DNA of 64,000 nucleotides from Nevskia sp. (GCA_023229645.1 JALNYU010000001.1:248001-312000), one strand, 5' to 3'; shown: positions 35,676 through 45,544, counted from the stretch's first letter. The notes: a model not told the origin generated them from the sequence alone. Made by a program: numbers and translations.

Positions 35676-36134
35676 GCAGGTCTAGGGCCTGTTATTGATC
35701 GGGCTGCTTGACATTGATCGCCGGCGGCCCAATCACTTCGGCGAGAATCTGGTCGGGCGCGCGTAGCGGCAGCCGGATCAATAACACATAGGCGACCGCC
35801 ATCGCAGCGATCGCCTATGTGTCAGCCGCCCCAGTGTGATTGGGCCCGCTGAGCGCTTTTCGTATTGGCGTGTGTAGAGATAGGCTGCGGCCTGCACCAG
35901 CTTGCGGCGCAGGCTTCCTTGATTCGTGTGGCGATGAACGCTTTCTTTTCGCCATAGCGCACACAGGGCGCCCGAACTCGATTGGGCCTAGCGGAAATTT
36001 GGGGCACGCCCGCTACAAATCGCATTGGTGGGAGATGCCGCTGCCAACATCAGTCAATGGCCCGTGGCCACGGCGAGCGTTAATCGTTGTTGGCGCGACG
36101 TCCGCGCAATTCTGAACGTCGCTGAACTATAAGC
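35676..36134. other. Intergenic region downstream of tRNA-Leu with gene-remnant look
   Basis: About 460 bases with no convincing complete gene. A 36-codon minus-strand frame (35692-35802) and a 67-codon one (35822-36025) have protein-like codon use but no ribosome sites and no recognisable family; they may be remnants. A 12-bp perfect inverted repeat (ACACATAGGCGA / TCGCCTATGTGT, 35784-35795 and 35811-35822) lies between them. The region abuts the 3' end of a tRNA gene, a common integration site. Confidence 0.5.
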
Positions 36135-36222
36135 TGGTGCCTAGGGAGAGACTCGAACTCTCACGGGGGGCTGCCCCGGCGGATTTTGAGTCCGCTGCGT
36201 CTACCGATTCCGCCACCCAGGC
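36135..36222 (-). tRNA. tRNA-Leu (anticodon CAA)
   Basis: An 88-base type II tRNA with encoded CCA. The acceptor stem is GCCTGGG / CCTAGGC with one G-U pair. The anticodon stem GCGGA / TCCGC encloses the loop CTCAAAA, giving anticodon CAA for the UUG codon. A long variable arm and the TTCGAGTC T-loop are present. Confidence 0.96.
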
Positions 36223-36356
36223 TTGGGGGCGCTGATTATAGCTGCGACTTCGCGCTTCCGCTGCATCAATTCGCAAATTTCGGCGTTTTATTCGCGAGTG
36301 CTGGATAATTCGCGCCGTTTTGCACCGCTGCCGGTGCGCCTCTTGATGATTGAACG

Positions 36357-37403
36357 ATGCAACGCAAGGATTTTGACTACGTACTCCCACCGGAATTGAT
36401 CGCCCAGACCCCGCCTACGGCGCGCAGCGGCGGCCGCATGCTCTGCGTTGACCCCGGCGCCGCTGCGCTGCGTGACGCGTGGATCGCCGACTTGCCGGGC
36501 GAGTTGCGGGCCGGCGATCTACTGGTGCTGAACGATACGCGGGTGATCCGCGCGCGCCTGCACGGTGTCAAAGACAGCGGCGGCCGTATCGAGGCGATGA
36601 TTGAGCGGGTGCTGGATACGCGGCGAGCGCTGGCGCAGATCCGCGCCAGCAAGGCGCCGAAGCCGGGCGGCGGTTTGCTGTTTGCTGATGGCGCGCTCCG
36701 CGCGGTGGTGCGCGGACGGGACGACGATTTGTTCGAGTTGGAATTCGAAACCGACGACCTCTTAGCCGCGCTGGAGCATTGCGGTGAATTGCCGCTGCCG
36801 CCGTATATCGAGCGCATGGCGGGGGTTGACGATGATGCCCGCTACCAAACCGTCTGGGCGCGCGCGCCCGGCGCGGTGGCGGCGCCGACGGCGGGCCTGC
36901 ATTTCGACGAGTCCATGTTGGCGGCGATACGAGGGCGCGGCGTGGCAGTCGATTACGTGACACTGCACGTCGGCGCCGGTACGTTCCAGCCAGTGCGGGT
37001 AGACGATCTCGCCGAGCACCGCATGCACGCCGAGCGGGTCGCGGTCGGCGCGCCACTGGCGACAGCGATTGCTGCGACGCGCGCCCGCGGTGGGCGCGTA
37101 GTTGCGGTGGGAACCACCGTGGTAAGAGCCTTGGAGTCGGCGGCAGCGGCAACCGGGGTCGTGCAAGCCTTCGCCGGGGAGACGCGGCTCTTCATTACGC
37201 CCGGCTACACCTTTCGCGCCATCGATGCGCTGTTAACCAATTTCCATCTGCCACAGAGCACGCTGCTGATGCTGGTCTGCGCGTTTGGCGGCTATGCGCG
37301 TGTCACCGCTGCATATCAGCACGCGGTGGCCGAGCGTTACCGCTTTTTCAGCTATGGCGATGCGATGTGGTTGCCTGCGCGCAGCCAGGCTAGCGCGCCC
37401 TGA
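36357..37403 (+). CDS. queA: tRNA preQ1(34) ribosyltransferase-isomerase QueA
   Basis: Transfers and isomerises the ribosyl moiety of S-adenosylmethionine onto preQ1 in tRNA, giving epoxyqueuosine; 348 residues. Visible blocks are DFDYVLPPELIAQTPPTARS, LLVLNDTRVIRARLHG, AVAAPTAGLHFDE, YVTLHVGAGTFQPVR and TNFHLPQSTLLMLVCAFGG. In many proteobacteria tgt and yajC-secDF follow; here the next gene is convergent and overlaps the 3' end by 52 bases. Confidence 0.96.
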   Translation: MQRKDFDYVLPPELIAQTPPTARSGGRMLCVDPGAAALRDAWIADLPGELRAGDLLVLNDTRVIRARLHGVKDSGGRIEAMIERVLDTRRALAQIRASKAPKPGGGLLFADGALRAVVRGRDDDLFELEFETDDLLAALEHCGELPLPPYIERMAGVDDDARYQTVWARAPGAVAAPTAGLHFDESMLAAIRGRGVAVDYVTLHVGAGTFQPVRVDDLAEHRMHAERVAVGAPLATAIAATRARGGRVVAVGTTVVRALESAAAATGVVQAFAGETRLFITPGYTFRAIDALLTNFHLPQSTLLMLVCAFGGYARVTAAYQHAVAERYRFFSYGDAMWLPARSQASAP

Positions 37404-38605
37404 GCCGCGGCGCGGCCGGTGGCAAAACAGGCCGTGAGTAGATAGCCGCCGGTCGGGGCTTCCCAGTCCAGCATTTCGCCTGCGCAAAATAGGCCTGGAA
37501 CTGCGGCGAGCATGGCGTTTTCGGTCAATGCGTCGAACGCCACGCCGCCTGCGCTGCTGATTGCTTCGTCCAGTGGCCGCGCCGCTGCCAGTCGCAGCGG
37601 CAGATGCTTGATCGCGTGCGCGAGCTTTTGCGGATCGGCGAAGTCGGCTTTTGTCAGCACTTCATGCAGCAAAGCGCTTTTTACGCCGTCGATGCCGGCG
37701 CGGTGCAGATGCTTGGACAGAGACTGCGCACCGCGTGGCCGCGTTAATTTTTCGGTCAGCCGCGCCAGCGGCATTGTTGGCGCAAGGTCAAGTTCTAGTA
37801 TGGCGCTGCCGTCGCGGTCAATGATGTCCCGCAACTGCGCCGAAAGCGCATAAATCAAGCTGCCTTCAACGCCGGTGGCGGTGATGATGAACTCGCCTTG
37901 GCGGAACGGCTCCGCCGCGTTTCCCCCCCAACGCGCCGCGACCGGTTTGAGTGGCTGCCCGGCCCAGCGGGCGCGTAGGTGCTCGCTCCAGGCGATTTCA
38001 AAGCCGCAATTCGAAGGCCGCAGCGGCCGCACATCGACGCCGCGCTGGCGCAATACCGGCACCCAGGCGCCGTCCGCGCCGAGCTTGGCCCAACTGCCGC
38101 CGCCGAGCGCAAGGATCACGACATCGGCCTGTGCGGTTTGCTCGCCGTCCGGGGTAGCGAAGCGCAAAGCATTGTCGGCTGTCCAGCCAAGCCAGCGGTG
38201 CCGCATGTGCAGATGAACGCCGCACTCACGTAAGCGTTTGAGCCAAGCGCGCAATAACGGCGCCGCTTTGAGATCGCGCGGGAAAACCCGCTGTGAGGTG
38301 CCGACGATGGTTTCAACGCCGAGGCCGAGCGCCCAGGCGCGCAGCGCATCCGGCCCAAATGCGCTGAGTTGTGGACGTAAATTGGCACTGCGGGTTCCGT
38401 AGCGACTGGCGAATGCGGCGAACGGTTCTGCGTGCGTTAGGTTTAAGCCGCCTTTGCCAGCGAGCAGAAATTTGCGGCCGACGGATGGCATCGCATCGTA
38501 CAGATCAACCCGTAGGCCTGCGGCGGCCAGAACTTCTGCGGCCATCAGGCCGGCCGGTCCCCCACCGATAACGATCGCGCGGCGTGTGCTGAAATCTTCG
38601 GTCAT
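37352..38605 (-). CDS. HI0933/TIGR03862-type FAD-dependent oxidoreductase
   Basis: A 417-residue flavoprotein. The N-terminal FAD dinucleotide motif is AIVIGGGPAGLMAAEVLAAAG, shown here as VIGGGPAGLMAAEVL. The family block KFLLAGKGGLNLTH follows, with ALGGGSWAKLGADG in the middle and FCAGEMLDWEAPTGGYLL near the C-terminus. Function is unknown; these proteins are annotated as NAD(P)/FAD-dependent oxidoreductases. The start is placed at the Met beginning MTEDFS because the fold starts ten residues later; no clear ribosome site is visible. It converges on and overlaps queA by 52 bases. Confidence 0.85.
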   Translation of the reverse strand: MTEDFSTRRAIVIGGGPAGLMAAEVLAAAGLRVDLYDAMPSVGRKFLLAGKGGLNLTHAEPFAAFASRYGTRSANLRPQLSAFGPDALRAWALGLGVETIVGTSQRVFPRDLKAAPLLRAWLKRLRECGVHLHMRHRWLGWTADNALRFATPDGEQTAQADVVILALGGGSWAKLGADGAWVPVLRQRGVDVRPLRPSNCGFEIAWSEHLRARWAGQPLKPVAARWGGNAAEPFRQGEFIITATGVEGSLIYALSAQLRDIIDRDGSAILELDLAPTMPLARLTEKLTRPRGAQSLSKHLHRAGIDGVKSALLHEVLTKADFADPQKLAHAIKHLPLRLAAARPLDEAISSAGGVAFDALTENAMLAAVPGLFCAGEMLDWEAPTGGYLLTACFATGRAAAQGALAWLRAGNHIASP

Positions 38606-38733
38606 GGATTCGGGTTGTGCGAGTCGGCAGGCATCACGGCGGCGCTCGTTATACCGCAAGGTCGCAGGGGCTGCGATCGCCATCGCGATCGCATAAGGAC
38701 TTTTCCGCTTTTCGCTGCGTTGGTTTGCGCAGC

Positions 38734-40095
38734 CTAGTTGGCGGCGGGGCCTGCGAACACCACACGATTGTTGCGGTCGCCTTTGGCCACATACATGGCC
38801 AAGTCGGCGGCGCGCAATAACAGGCTTTGTGCCGTGGCGTGCTCCGGATACAGCGCGATGCCGATACTGGCGCTAACGACCAACGGTTCGCCGCCGTAGT
38901 AGTGCGGCATTTGGATGAGATTGATGACGACATCGCTGAGATCGGAAGCCTGCGCCGCGGTAATGCCCTCGGGGAGCAGCACGCCGAACTCGTCGCCCCC
39001 GAGGCGTGCGCACAGAAACGGCGGCGGAAACCGTTTGCGCAGGCGCCGGCCAATTTCGGTCAGCAGATCATCGCCGCAGGCGTGGCCGAGGCGGTCGTTG
39101 ACCCGTTTGAAGCCATCCAGATCGATGAACATCAGGCCGCAGGTCCGGTTGCGGCTGGCGGCATCAGAAATAAGGCGAGCGAGCTCGCGGTCGAAATGGG
39201 CACGATTCGCTAAGCCGGTTAGGAGGTCGTGCTCGGCCAATTGCCGTAGACGCGCGATGGCCCGCTGCCGTTCGGAAATATCCCGGAACACAAACACCCA
39301 CGAAGCACCGCCGCCGCCAGCAGGTGGCGTTACCATCGACAATACGTACTCGGTGTCGAATTCCCGCCCTTGCTGGCCACGGAAGCGGATTTCACCGCGC
39401 AGCGTTGACTCTGCTTCGAGCTGGGCGGTTGCAAAGACGGAGTCGGGTGCCGCGTGGTTGAGCCTGACGCAGCCTGTTGCCGCTTGCACTGGGGTGCCGA
39501 TCAGGTCGACCGCGCCGGCTTGGAGCAAGGTGCACGCCGCTGGATTGATGAAATCGACGAGACCATTTTCGGCGATGCCGATAATGCCGTCGCCAACCGA
39601 TAACAACAGTTGCTTCATTTGCTGGTTAATCCGCAGCAAGGCCCGTGAAGCGTCATCCAATTGCCGGCGGTGACGGTAGAGATCGAGCAGCACATTGAGC
39701 TTGCACAACAGCAGGAACCGATCGATGGGTTTGTAGAGGAAATCGATCGCCCCGCTGGCGTAGCCTTGGTGCGCGGTTGTCGGTAGGCGGTCGCTGGCGG
39801 TGATGAAGATGATCGGAATCGGCGATTCGCCGGGCTGTGCGCGCAGATGGCGCGCGGTTTCGAAGCCATCCATCTCCGGCATTTGCACGTCGAGCAGAAT
39901 GGCGGCAAAGTCTTCCTTCGCGACGGCGGCCAGCGCGTCGCGGCCGTTACTTGTGGTGACGAGATCAACGTCAAGCGACTGCAGCATCTTCGTCAGCACA
40001 AGCAGATTGGCGGGATGGTCGTCGACCAATAGCAGCTTGGGCCGATTCAGCGAGGAAGGCGAGCACGTCACGATTCTGGTGCCGCTGAGCATCAT
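38734..40095 (-). CDS. Response regulator with PAS and GGDEF domains (diguanylate cyclase)
   Basis: A 453-residue protein: receiver (residues 20-135, acidic pair Asp25-Asp26, phospho-acceptor Asp69 in LLDVQMPEMDG, Lys in FLYKPID), PAS (about 155-275) and GGDEF (about 290-450). The active-site motif GGDEF is at 366-370, so cyclic-di-GMP synthesis is expected. The RxxD inhibitory site normally nine residues before it is absent (PPFLCARL). It is divergent from the hybrid histidine kinase, which may be its phosphodonor. Cytoplasmic. Confidence 0.9.
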   Translation of the reverse strand: MMLSGTRIVTCSPSSLNRPKLLLVDDHPANLLVLTKMLQSLDVDLVTTSNGRDALAAVAKEDFAAILLDVQMPEMDGFETARHLRAQPGESPIPIIFITASDRLPTTAHQGYASGAIDFLYKPIDRFLLLCKLNVLLDLYRHRRQLDDASRALLRINQQMKQLLLSVGDGIIGIAENGLVDFINPAACTLLQAGAVDLIGTPVQAATGCVRLNHAAPDSVFATAQLEAESTLRGEIRFRGQQGREFDTEYVLSMVTPPAGGGGASWVFVFRDISERQRAIARLRQLAEHDLLTGLANRAHFDRELARLISDAASRNRTCGLMFIDLDGFKRVNDRLGHACGDDLLTEIGRRLRKRFPPPFLCARLGGDEFGVLLPEGITAAQASDLSDVVINLIQMPHYYGGEPLVVSASIGIALYPEHATAQSLLLRAADLAMYVAKGDRNNRVVFAGPAAN

Positions 40096-40269
40096 TCCCG
40101 ATCCTCCGTTCGCTTGAATGGCCCAACAACGACCGTTCGGCGGTTCAGCAACAGCTGTCGAACTGTATCTCTATATTTTACTTGGGATTGGCAGCGCTGA
40201 GATCGGAGGGTCGGCAGGCTGCGACTGATCAGCGGCTATATTCAGCTAGGTTTGGAGTTTTTTGACGCC

Positions 40270-43200
40270 ATGCAGGATGCGCAGCGAGCATTGGACTACC
40301 CGGCGCCGATTCCGGCGGACGAGGCTGAGCGCCTGAAAGCGCTGTATGAATACCACTTGCTCGATAGTCCGGCTGAGGCTGATTTCGACGATATTGCGTT
40401 TATCGCCTCGAAAATTTGCGAAGTCCCGGTCGCATTAATTTCGCTGGTCGACGAAAAACGAGTGTGGTTTAAGTCGCGCGTCGGTTATGACGTCACGGAA
40501 GCCCCGCGTGAAGTTTCGCTGTGTTCGCATGCCATATTTACGCCAAACGAATTGATGCTGGTGCCGGATGCGGCCATCGACCCGCGGTTTGCCACCCATC
40601 CCTTGGTCGCTAGCGGGCCGAAAATCCGGTTCTACGCCGGCGTGCCGTTACTGAGCCCGGAAGGGCAGGCGCTAGGTACGTTATGCGTCATCGATCAAAA
40701 GCCGCGGGTGCTGCAACCTGACCAGGAGCGCGCACTGCGCGGCCTGGCGCGGCAGGTGATGCAGGTGCTGGAATTGCGCCGTAGTTTGGCGCAGCTGCGG
40801 ACCTTGAGCGTGGAAGTGCAGGCGGCTAAAGCCGCCGTCGAGCAGCGGACGACGGTGCTGGATATCGTGCTGCAGGCGATGCCGAGCGCGTTTGTGGTCA
40901 CCGATATGCAGGGCCGGATTTTTGTTAACAACATTGCCGCGCTGAAGCTCTGTGGCGTCAGCCCAGCGGACATTCCCGATCAGCCGTCGGTTTGGCCGGC
41001 CGCGTTCGGCTTTTGCCAATTGGATGGCACGCTGATGACTGCGGCAGAAATGCCGCTGGTTCGGGCTTTGGGTGGCGAAGCCGTTGCGCTTGAAGAGTGC
41101 TTGATTCGCAACGCGCGCTGGCCGGATGGTTTGATCGTCGAAGTCAGCGCCAAACCGTTGTCGAATCCACAAGGCGAGCAATTCGCGGCCGCGATGGTGT
41201 TCACCAACATCAACGAGCGCAAGCACGCCGAAAAACAATTAGCGGCTAGCGAGCATAAGTACCGTAGCCTAGTCGCAAATATGCCGGTGATGGTGTACCG
41301 CGTTGCCGCCGCGCCGCCGTGGCGGGTTGAATACGCGAGCGAGGCATGCCTCAGTATCACTGGCTATCCGGGCAGCGATTTTGTCGATAACGGCCGCAGT
41401 TGGTTCAGCGTAGTCCTTGAAGAAGACGCGGACCGTATTCGCGACCTGCTCGCTGGCGATACCACATCGGCGCAAACGCATCTCGATTTCCGCATCCGGC
41501 ACAAAGACGGTGCCGTGCGTTGGGTGCATTGTGAAGATCGGCTGGTACCGATCGACGGCGTCTGGGTGCGTGAAGGCGTGATGTTCGACGTAACCGAACG
41601 CAAGCAAGCCGAACAGGCGTTGCGGGAAAACCAACGCCTGCTCGAAGGCATCTACAACCAAGGTTTGGCATTTGCCAGCATTTTGCGGCCCGACGGCACA
41701 CTGCTCGATGCCAATAGCGTCGCCTCGGATGTCTTCGGTTTTGACCGCAGCGCCGAAATTGGCAAGCGCTTCGATCAAATCAGTTGGTGGTTGGATGAGC
41801 CTGCGGTGCAAGCGCGGGTGCGCGCGTTGTTGGCCGGCGCTGCGGGCGGCCAGCGCATGCGCGAGGAGCTGCCGTATCGTTACTTGGGCGGTATGCGGCG
41901 CTACGTTGATTTGACGATCAATCCGATCAAGGACGAGCAAGGCCGCGTGGTTTACTTGATCCCGACCGGCCTCGACATGACCGAGCGCCGCGCCGCGCGT
42001 ACCGCGCTGGCGCAAAGCGAGCGCCGCTACCGGGTGCTTTCGGAAGCGCTGCCGAATTTGGTTTGGTCCGCGTTACCGGATGGCACGATCGATTACATCA
42101 ACGCGGTGATGACGCGCTACTTCGGCTTCCCGGTCGGCTACACGCCGGCGCGGGATTGGGAGCGCCTGATTCATCCAGACGACTGCGCAGTGACGATTAC
42201 GCAGATCATGCACAGCCTTGCGACGCGGGAACCGATGAATTTCGAGGCGCGCCTGCGCCGGCACGACGGTGAGTACCGCTGGCATTTGACGCGTGCGGAG
42301 CCGATTCAGGATGGCGATGGCCGCGTTGTGAAATGGTACGGCACCAGTTCCGACATCGAGAATTTGAAGCGCGCGCAGCGTGCAGCTGAGGCGGCGGCGG
42401 AGGCTAAGAGCACGTTCCTATCCACGATGAGTCACGAAATTCGCACGCCGATGAACGCGATTATCGGTATGACTTCTCTACTGCTCGATACGCCGCTTGA
42501 CGCCGAGCAACGTGAATTTGCCGATGTCATCAGTTCCAGTGGCGAGCACCTGCTGACCGTCATCAACGAAATTCTGGACTTCTCCAAGATCGATTCTGGC
42601 CACGTCACGGTTGAGTCGAGCCCGTTCGACCTCGGGGTCTGTGTGGAAGAAGCGCTGGATGTCGCGCGGCCGCAAGCGGCGAGCAAGCACTTGGAGCTGA
42701 GCCATTTCATCAAGCCCGGGATGCCGGCGCTGTTCCTCGGCGACAGCGGCCGGATCCGGCAGGTGCTGATCAACCTGATCGGCAACGCAGTGAAATTCAC
42801 CACGGTGGGCGAAGTGGCGGTGCGCGTTACCGGCAGCGAGCGCGGCCAGGGTCGTTATGCGCTGAGCTTTTCGGTTCGCGATACCGGCATTGGCATTCCG
42901 GCTGACCGCATGCATCGGCTGTTTCAGCCGTTCTCGCAAGTCGACGACTCCACCACGCGCCGTTACGGCGGTACTGGGCTTGGGCTCGCGATTTGCCGCA
43001 AATTGGTCGAAAAAATGGGCGGGACGATCGATGCCGTCAGCACGTCTGGCGTCGGGTCGACGTTCCGATTTAACCTAACGCTGGAGGCGGTGGCGCAACT
43101 GCCCGACGCAGCGCCGGGCGAATACAGTTTCGCCACGCGCCGAATGCTGATTGTCGGCGGCAGCGGCGAAAGTCGCAGCATGCGTGAGGCGCACGCGCTG

Positions 43201-43929
43201 TCTTGGGGAATGCAGGTCACCGGCGCCGATACCGCGGCCGAGGCGCTATCGCTGGTCGGTGACGGTTTCGATGTGGTGCTGCTCGACTTGTTGTTGCCGG
43301 ACATGGATGGCATCGCCTTTGCCGATGAACTCGCCAAACAATTGGGCCGCGCCATGCCGCCGCTCGTTTTACTGAGTCCGGTTTCGTTAGTCGCCGAGGA
43401 ATTAGGCGAGCAAGCACAGCGGTTTGCCCAAGTGTTAAACGAGCCCGTGTCGCCGCTGCAACTCCGTGCAGCCTTGGTAAAAGTGCTGCCGCCGCCGGCC
43501 GTAGCGGCGGCGCCGCGACAGCGCGGCTTCGACCCGCAGATGGCGCAGCGGCATCCGTTGCGGGTGCTGTTGGTCGAAGATAACGAAGTCAATCAGCGGG
43601 TGGCGCGGATGCAATTGCAGCGGCTCGGTTATGCCGCTGATGTCGCCGACGACGGCCGCGAAGCGCTGCAGGCTGTTGCGCGACAGACCTACGACATCAT
43701 CTTCATGGACGTACAAATGCCGGAGATGGACGGCTTACAGGCGACCCGGGCGATACTCGACTTCGCCGGTCGCCAGAGCCGGCCGCGGATCATCGGTATG
43801 ACCGCTAACGCGAGTGATCAAGACCGCGCCCGCTGCCTCGCCGCCGGCATGGATGACTATGTGCCAAAGCCTGTCACGGTCTCGCGCTTAGTCGAAGCAC
43901 TGCAGCGCTGCACGCGCCGGCCGTTGTGA
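40270..43929 (+). CDS. Hybrid sensor histidine kinase (GAF-PAS repeats-HisKA-HATPase-REC-REC)
   Basis: A 1219-residue cytoplasmic kinase with no transmembrane segments. An N-terminal GAF domain (about 20-165) is followed by four PAS/PAC units up to about 705. The HisKA box MSHEIRTPMNAIIG carries His722, and the ATPase domain has FSVRDTGIGIP and GGTGLGLAICRKL. The first receiver (959-1075) keeps phospho-Asp1006 but has Gly-Gly where the acidic pair should be (MLIVGGSGES). The second (about 1090-1215) is canonical: VEDN, Asp1147 in MDVQMPEMDG, and VPKPV. I used ATG 40270 with GGAG 12 bases upstream; TTG 40252 is possible. Output partner is probably the divergent GGDEF regulator. Confidence 0.9.
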   Translation: MQDAQRALDYPAPIPADEAERLKALYEYHLLDSPAEADFDDIAFIASKICEVPVALISLVDEKRVWFKSRVGYDVTEAPREVSLCSHAIFTPNELMLVPDAAIDPRFATHPLVASGPKIRFYAGVPLLSPEGQALGTLCVIDQKPRVLQPDQERALRGLARQVMQVLELRRSLAQLRTLSVEVQAAKAAVEQRTTVLDIVLQAMPSAFVVTDMQGRIFVNNIAALKLCGVSPADIPDQPSVWPAAFGFCQLDGTLMTAAEMPLVRALGGEAVALEECLIRNARWPDGLIVEVSAKPLSNPQGEQFAAAMVFTNINERKHAEKQLAASEHKYRSLVANMPVMVYRVAAAPPWRVEYASEACLSITGYPGSDFVDNGRSWFSVVLEEDADRIRDLLAGDTTSAQTHLDFRIRHKDGAVRWVHCEDRLVPIDGVWVREGVMFDVTERKQAEQALRENQRLLEGIYNQGLAFASILRPDGTLLDANSVASDVFGFDRSAEIGKRFDQISWWLDEPAVQARVRALLAGAAGGQRMREELPYRYLGGMRRYVDLTINPIKDEQGRVVYLIPTGLDMTERRAARTALAQSERRYRVLSEALPNLVWSALPDGTIDYINAVMTRYFGFPVGYTPARDWERLIHPDDCAVTITQIMHSLATREPMNFEARLRRHDGEYRWHLTRAEPIQDGDGRVVKWYGTSSDIENLKRAQRAAEAAAEAKSTFLSTMSHEIRTPMNAIIGMTSLLLDTPLDAEQREFADVISSSGEHLLTVINEILDFSKIDSGHVTVESSPFDLGVCVEEALDVARPQAASKHLELSHFIKPGMPALFLGDSGRIRQVLINLIGNAVKFTTVGEVAVRVTGSERGQGRYALSFSVRDTGIGIPADRMHRLFQPFSQVDDSTTRRYGGTGLGLAICRKLVEKMGGTIDAVSTSGVGSTFRFNLTLEAVAQLPDAAPGEYSFATRRMLIVGGSGESRSMREAHALSWGMQVTGADTAAEALSLVGDGFDVVLLDLLLPDMDGIAFADELAKQLGRAMPPLVLLSPVSLVAEELGEQAQRFAQVLNEPVSPLQLRAALVKVLPPPAVAAAPRQRGFDPQMAQRHPLRVLLVEDNEVNQRVARMQLQRLGYAADVADDGREALQAVARQTYDIIFMDVQMPEMDGLQATRAILDFAGRQSRPRIIGMTANASDQDRARCLAAGMDDYVPKPVTVSRLVEALQRCTRRPL

Positions 43930-43954
43930 CCGACGGCGCGACGCAGCCGCCTTT

Positions 43955-45544
43955 TTAGAATTTCCGTTCGGCGGCCGGTGGCGGGATGTACTGATAAAGC
44001 CAGGTTTCACTCAGGCCTTGGCCATCGCTGCGTAGATAAAGGCGCAGGTCGCAGGGGTCCGTGCTGTCGTCGGTTGGTTTTAGGTCGAAGATCACGCGCC
44101 AACCGCCGATTTCGCTGAGCGGGCGGGCGGAGGTGAGCTCGATTTGCCCGCGTGAGGTCGTGACAACCGGCTCCACTTTCGCGTCTTTGCTCAATAGCGC
44201 CAGATCGCCGCCGACGAAGTCGATCGCGAAGCGCCAAGAAAAATAACTCCGCTTTTGTCCGACGATGCCGCCAAGTCCGGTCCGGGTGGCTTGGACCATG
44301 GCCAGTTTCGGCGCAGCCGGCAGTTTGCGGCCCCAATGCATGCGATAGGCGTAAAGCAGTTCTTGGCCGGGTTGCGGCTTTTCTTGGGGATTCCAATAAG
44401 CGACGACGTTATCGTAGGTTTCATCCAGCGCCGGTAGCTCCACCAGCTGAACCGCGCCGCGGCCCCAGTCACCTTTCGGCTCGATCCACAAACTGGGTCG
44501 GCGGTCGTACCAGGCGCCATCGTCTTGGTAGTGGTCGAATTGGCGGTCGCGTTGCAGCAGGCCGAAGCCGCGCGGGTTTTCGTCGAGATACGAGTTGAGG
44601 TGGATGGTGGTCGGGTTCACCAGCGGCCGCCAGATCCATTCGCCGCTGCCGGTCCACAACGCGAGACCATCGGAATCGTGGATTTCGGGTCGGAAGTCGT
44701 TCGCGAGACGGCGGTCATTTTCGCCGGTCAGATACATGCTTGTACCGGGGGCGATGCCAAGGCGATCGATCGCCCGGCGGGGGTACAGTGCGGCGTCGAC
44801 GTCCATCGTCAGCGTTGCGCCGGGCTGCAGTTCGAAGCGGTAGGCGCCAGCGATGCTGGGTGAGTCGAGCAGCGCGTAAATCACCAGGTGATAGGCGCCG
44901 GGTTTCGGCTTTTCGATCCAAAAGGCCTTGAAGCGCGGGAATTCCTCGCCACGTGCGCCGCCGGTGTCGATTGCTAACCCGCGTGCGGAAAGGCCGTACT
45001 GCCAATCGCCGCCGACCGCTCGGAAGTAGCTGGCGCCGAGCCAGGCGGCGATGTCGCGGTCAAAATCAGTGTGGAAATGGACGCGGAAGCCGGCAAAGCC
45101 GAGGTCTTTCGGCAGTTTATTGGCGCGGACGCCGGATTTGCCGTAGTCGAACAGCTGCGGGTCGTAGGCCAGCTCACGCGCTTTGCCGTCGAGTAGCTCG
45201 AAGATTCGGACTGGCTCGTTGAAAAACAGACCGGGGTGGAAAAAGCGCAGCTGGAATTCCAAATCGTCGTTCGCCCATAACGCCTGTTCGGCGCGGAAGC
45301 GAATCATCTGATAATGGTCGTAGTCGATCTCGCTGAGGGCAGCGGGCAGCTTGTGTTCCGGCGCCAGGTAGGCGACGCTCGCCAACGCTCTCGCCTGTGC
45401 TTTCAGCCATGCGTAGTCGAAGGATTGCGGTTTGCCGAGGAGCTTAAGTTTGGCTTTTTCGGCGGATAACGCCGGGTTTGCGAAACCAGTGGCGAGGGCG
45501 GCGGTGCCGGCGGACAGCGATTTCAACAGCTCGCGTCTTTGCAT
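43955..45544 (-). CDS. opgD: Periplasmic glucan biosynthesis protein OpgD
   Basis: A 529-residue protein with a twin-arginine signal (MQRRELLKSLSAGTAALATG). The mature part follows OpgD/OpgG closely: YDHYQMIRFRAEQALWAN, LGASYFRAVGGDWQYGLSARGLAI (seen as SYFRAVGGDWQYGLSARGLA), IHDSDGLALWTGSGEWIWRP, NPRGFGLLQRDRQFDHYQDD and the end SETWLYQYIPP. OpgD acts in the periplasm on the backbone of osmoregulated periplasmic glucans. The opgG and opgH genes are not in this window. Transcribed divergently from the MOSC gene. Confidence 0.94.
   Translation of the reverse strand: MQRRELLKSLSAGTAALATGFANPALSAEKAKLKLLGKPQSFDYAWLKAQARALASVAYLAPEHKLPAALSEIDYDHYQMIRFRAEQALWANDDLEFQLRFFHPGLFFNEPVRIFELLDGKARELAYDPQLFDYGKSGVRANKLPKDLGFAGFRVHFHTDFDRDIAAWLGASYFRAVGGDWQYGLSARGLAIDTGGARGEEFPRFKAFWIEKPKPGAYHLVIYALLDSPSIAGAYRFELQPGATLTMDVDAALYPRRAIDRLGIAPGTSMYLTGENDRRLANDFRPEIHDSDGLALWTGSGEWIWRPLVNPTTIHLNSYLDENPRGFGLLQRDRQFDHYQDDGAWYDRRPSLWIEPKGDWGRGAVQLVELPALDETYDNVVAYWNPQEKPQPGQELLYAYRMHWGRKLPAAPKLAMVQATRTGLGGIVGQKRSYFSWRFAIDFVGGDLALLSKDAKVEPVVTTSRGQIELTSARPLSEIGGWRVIFDLKPTDDSTDPCDLRLYLRSDGQGLSETWLYQYIPPPAAERKF

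Noticed and set aside
35840..36115. Plus-strand 91-codon frame downstream of tRNA-Leu
   Set aside because: No ribosome site, cysteine/arginine-rich shadow-like composition and no recognisable family; not reported as a gene.
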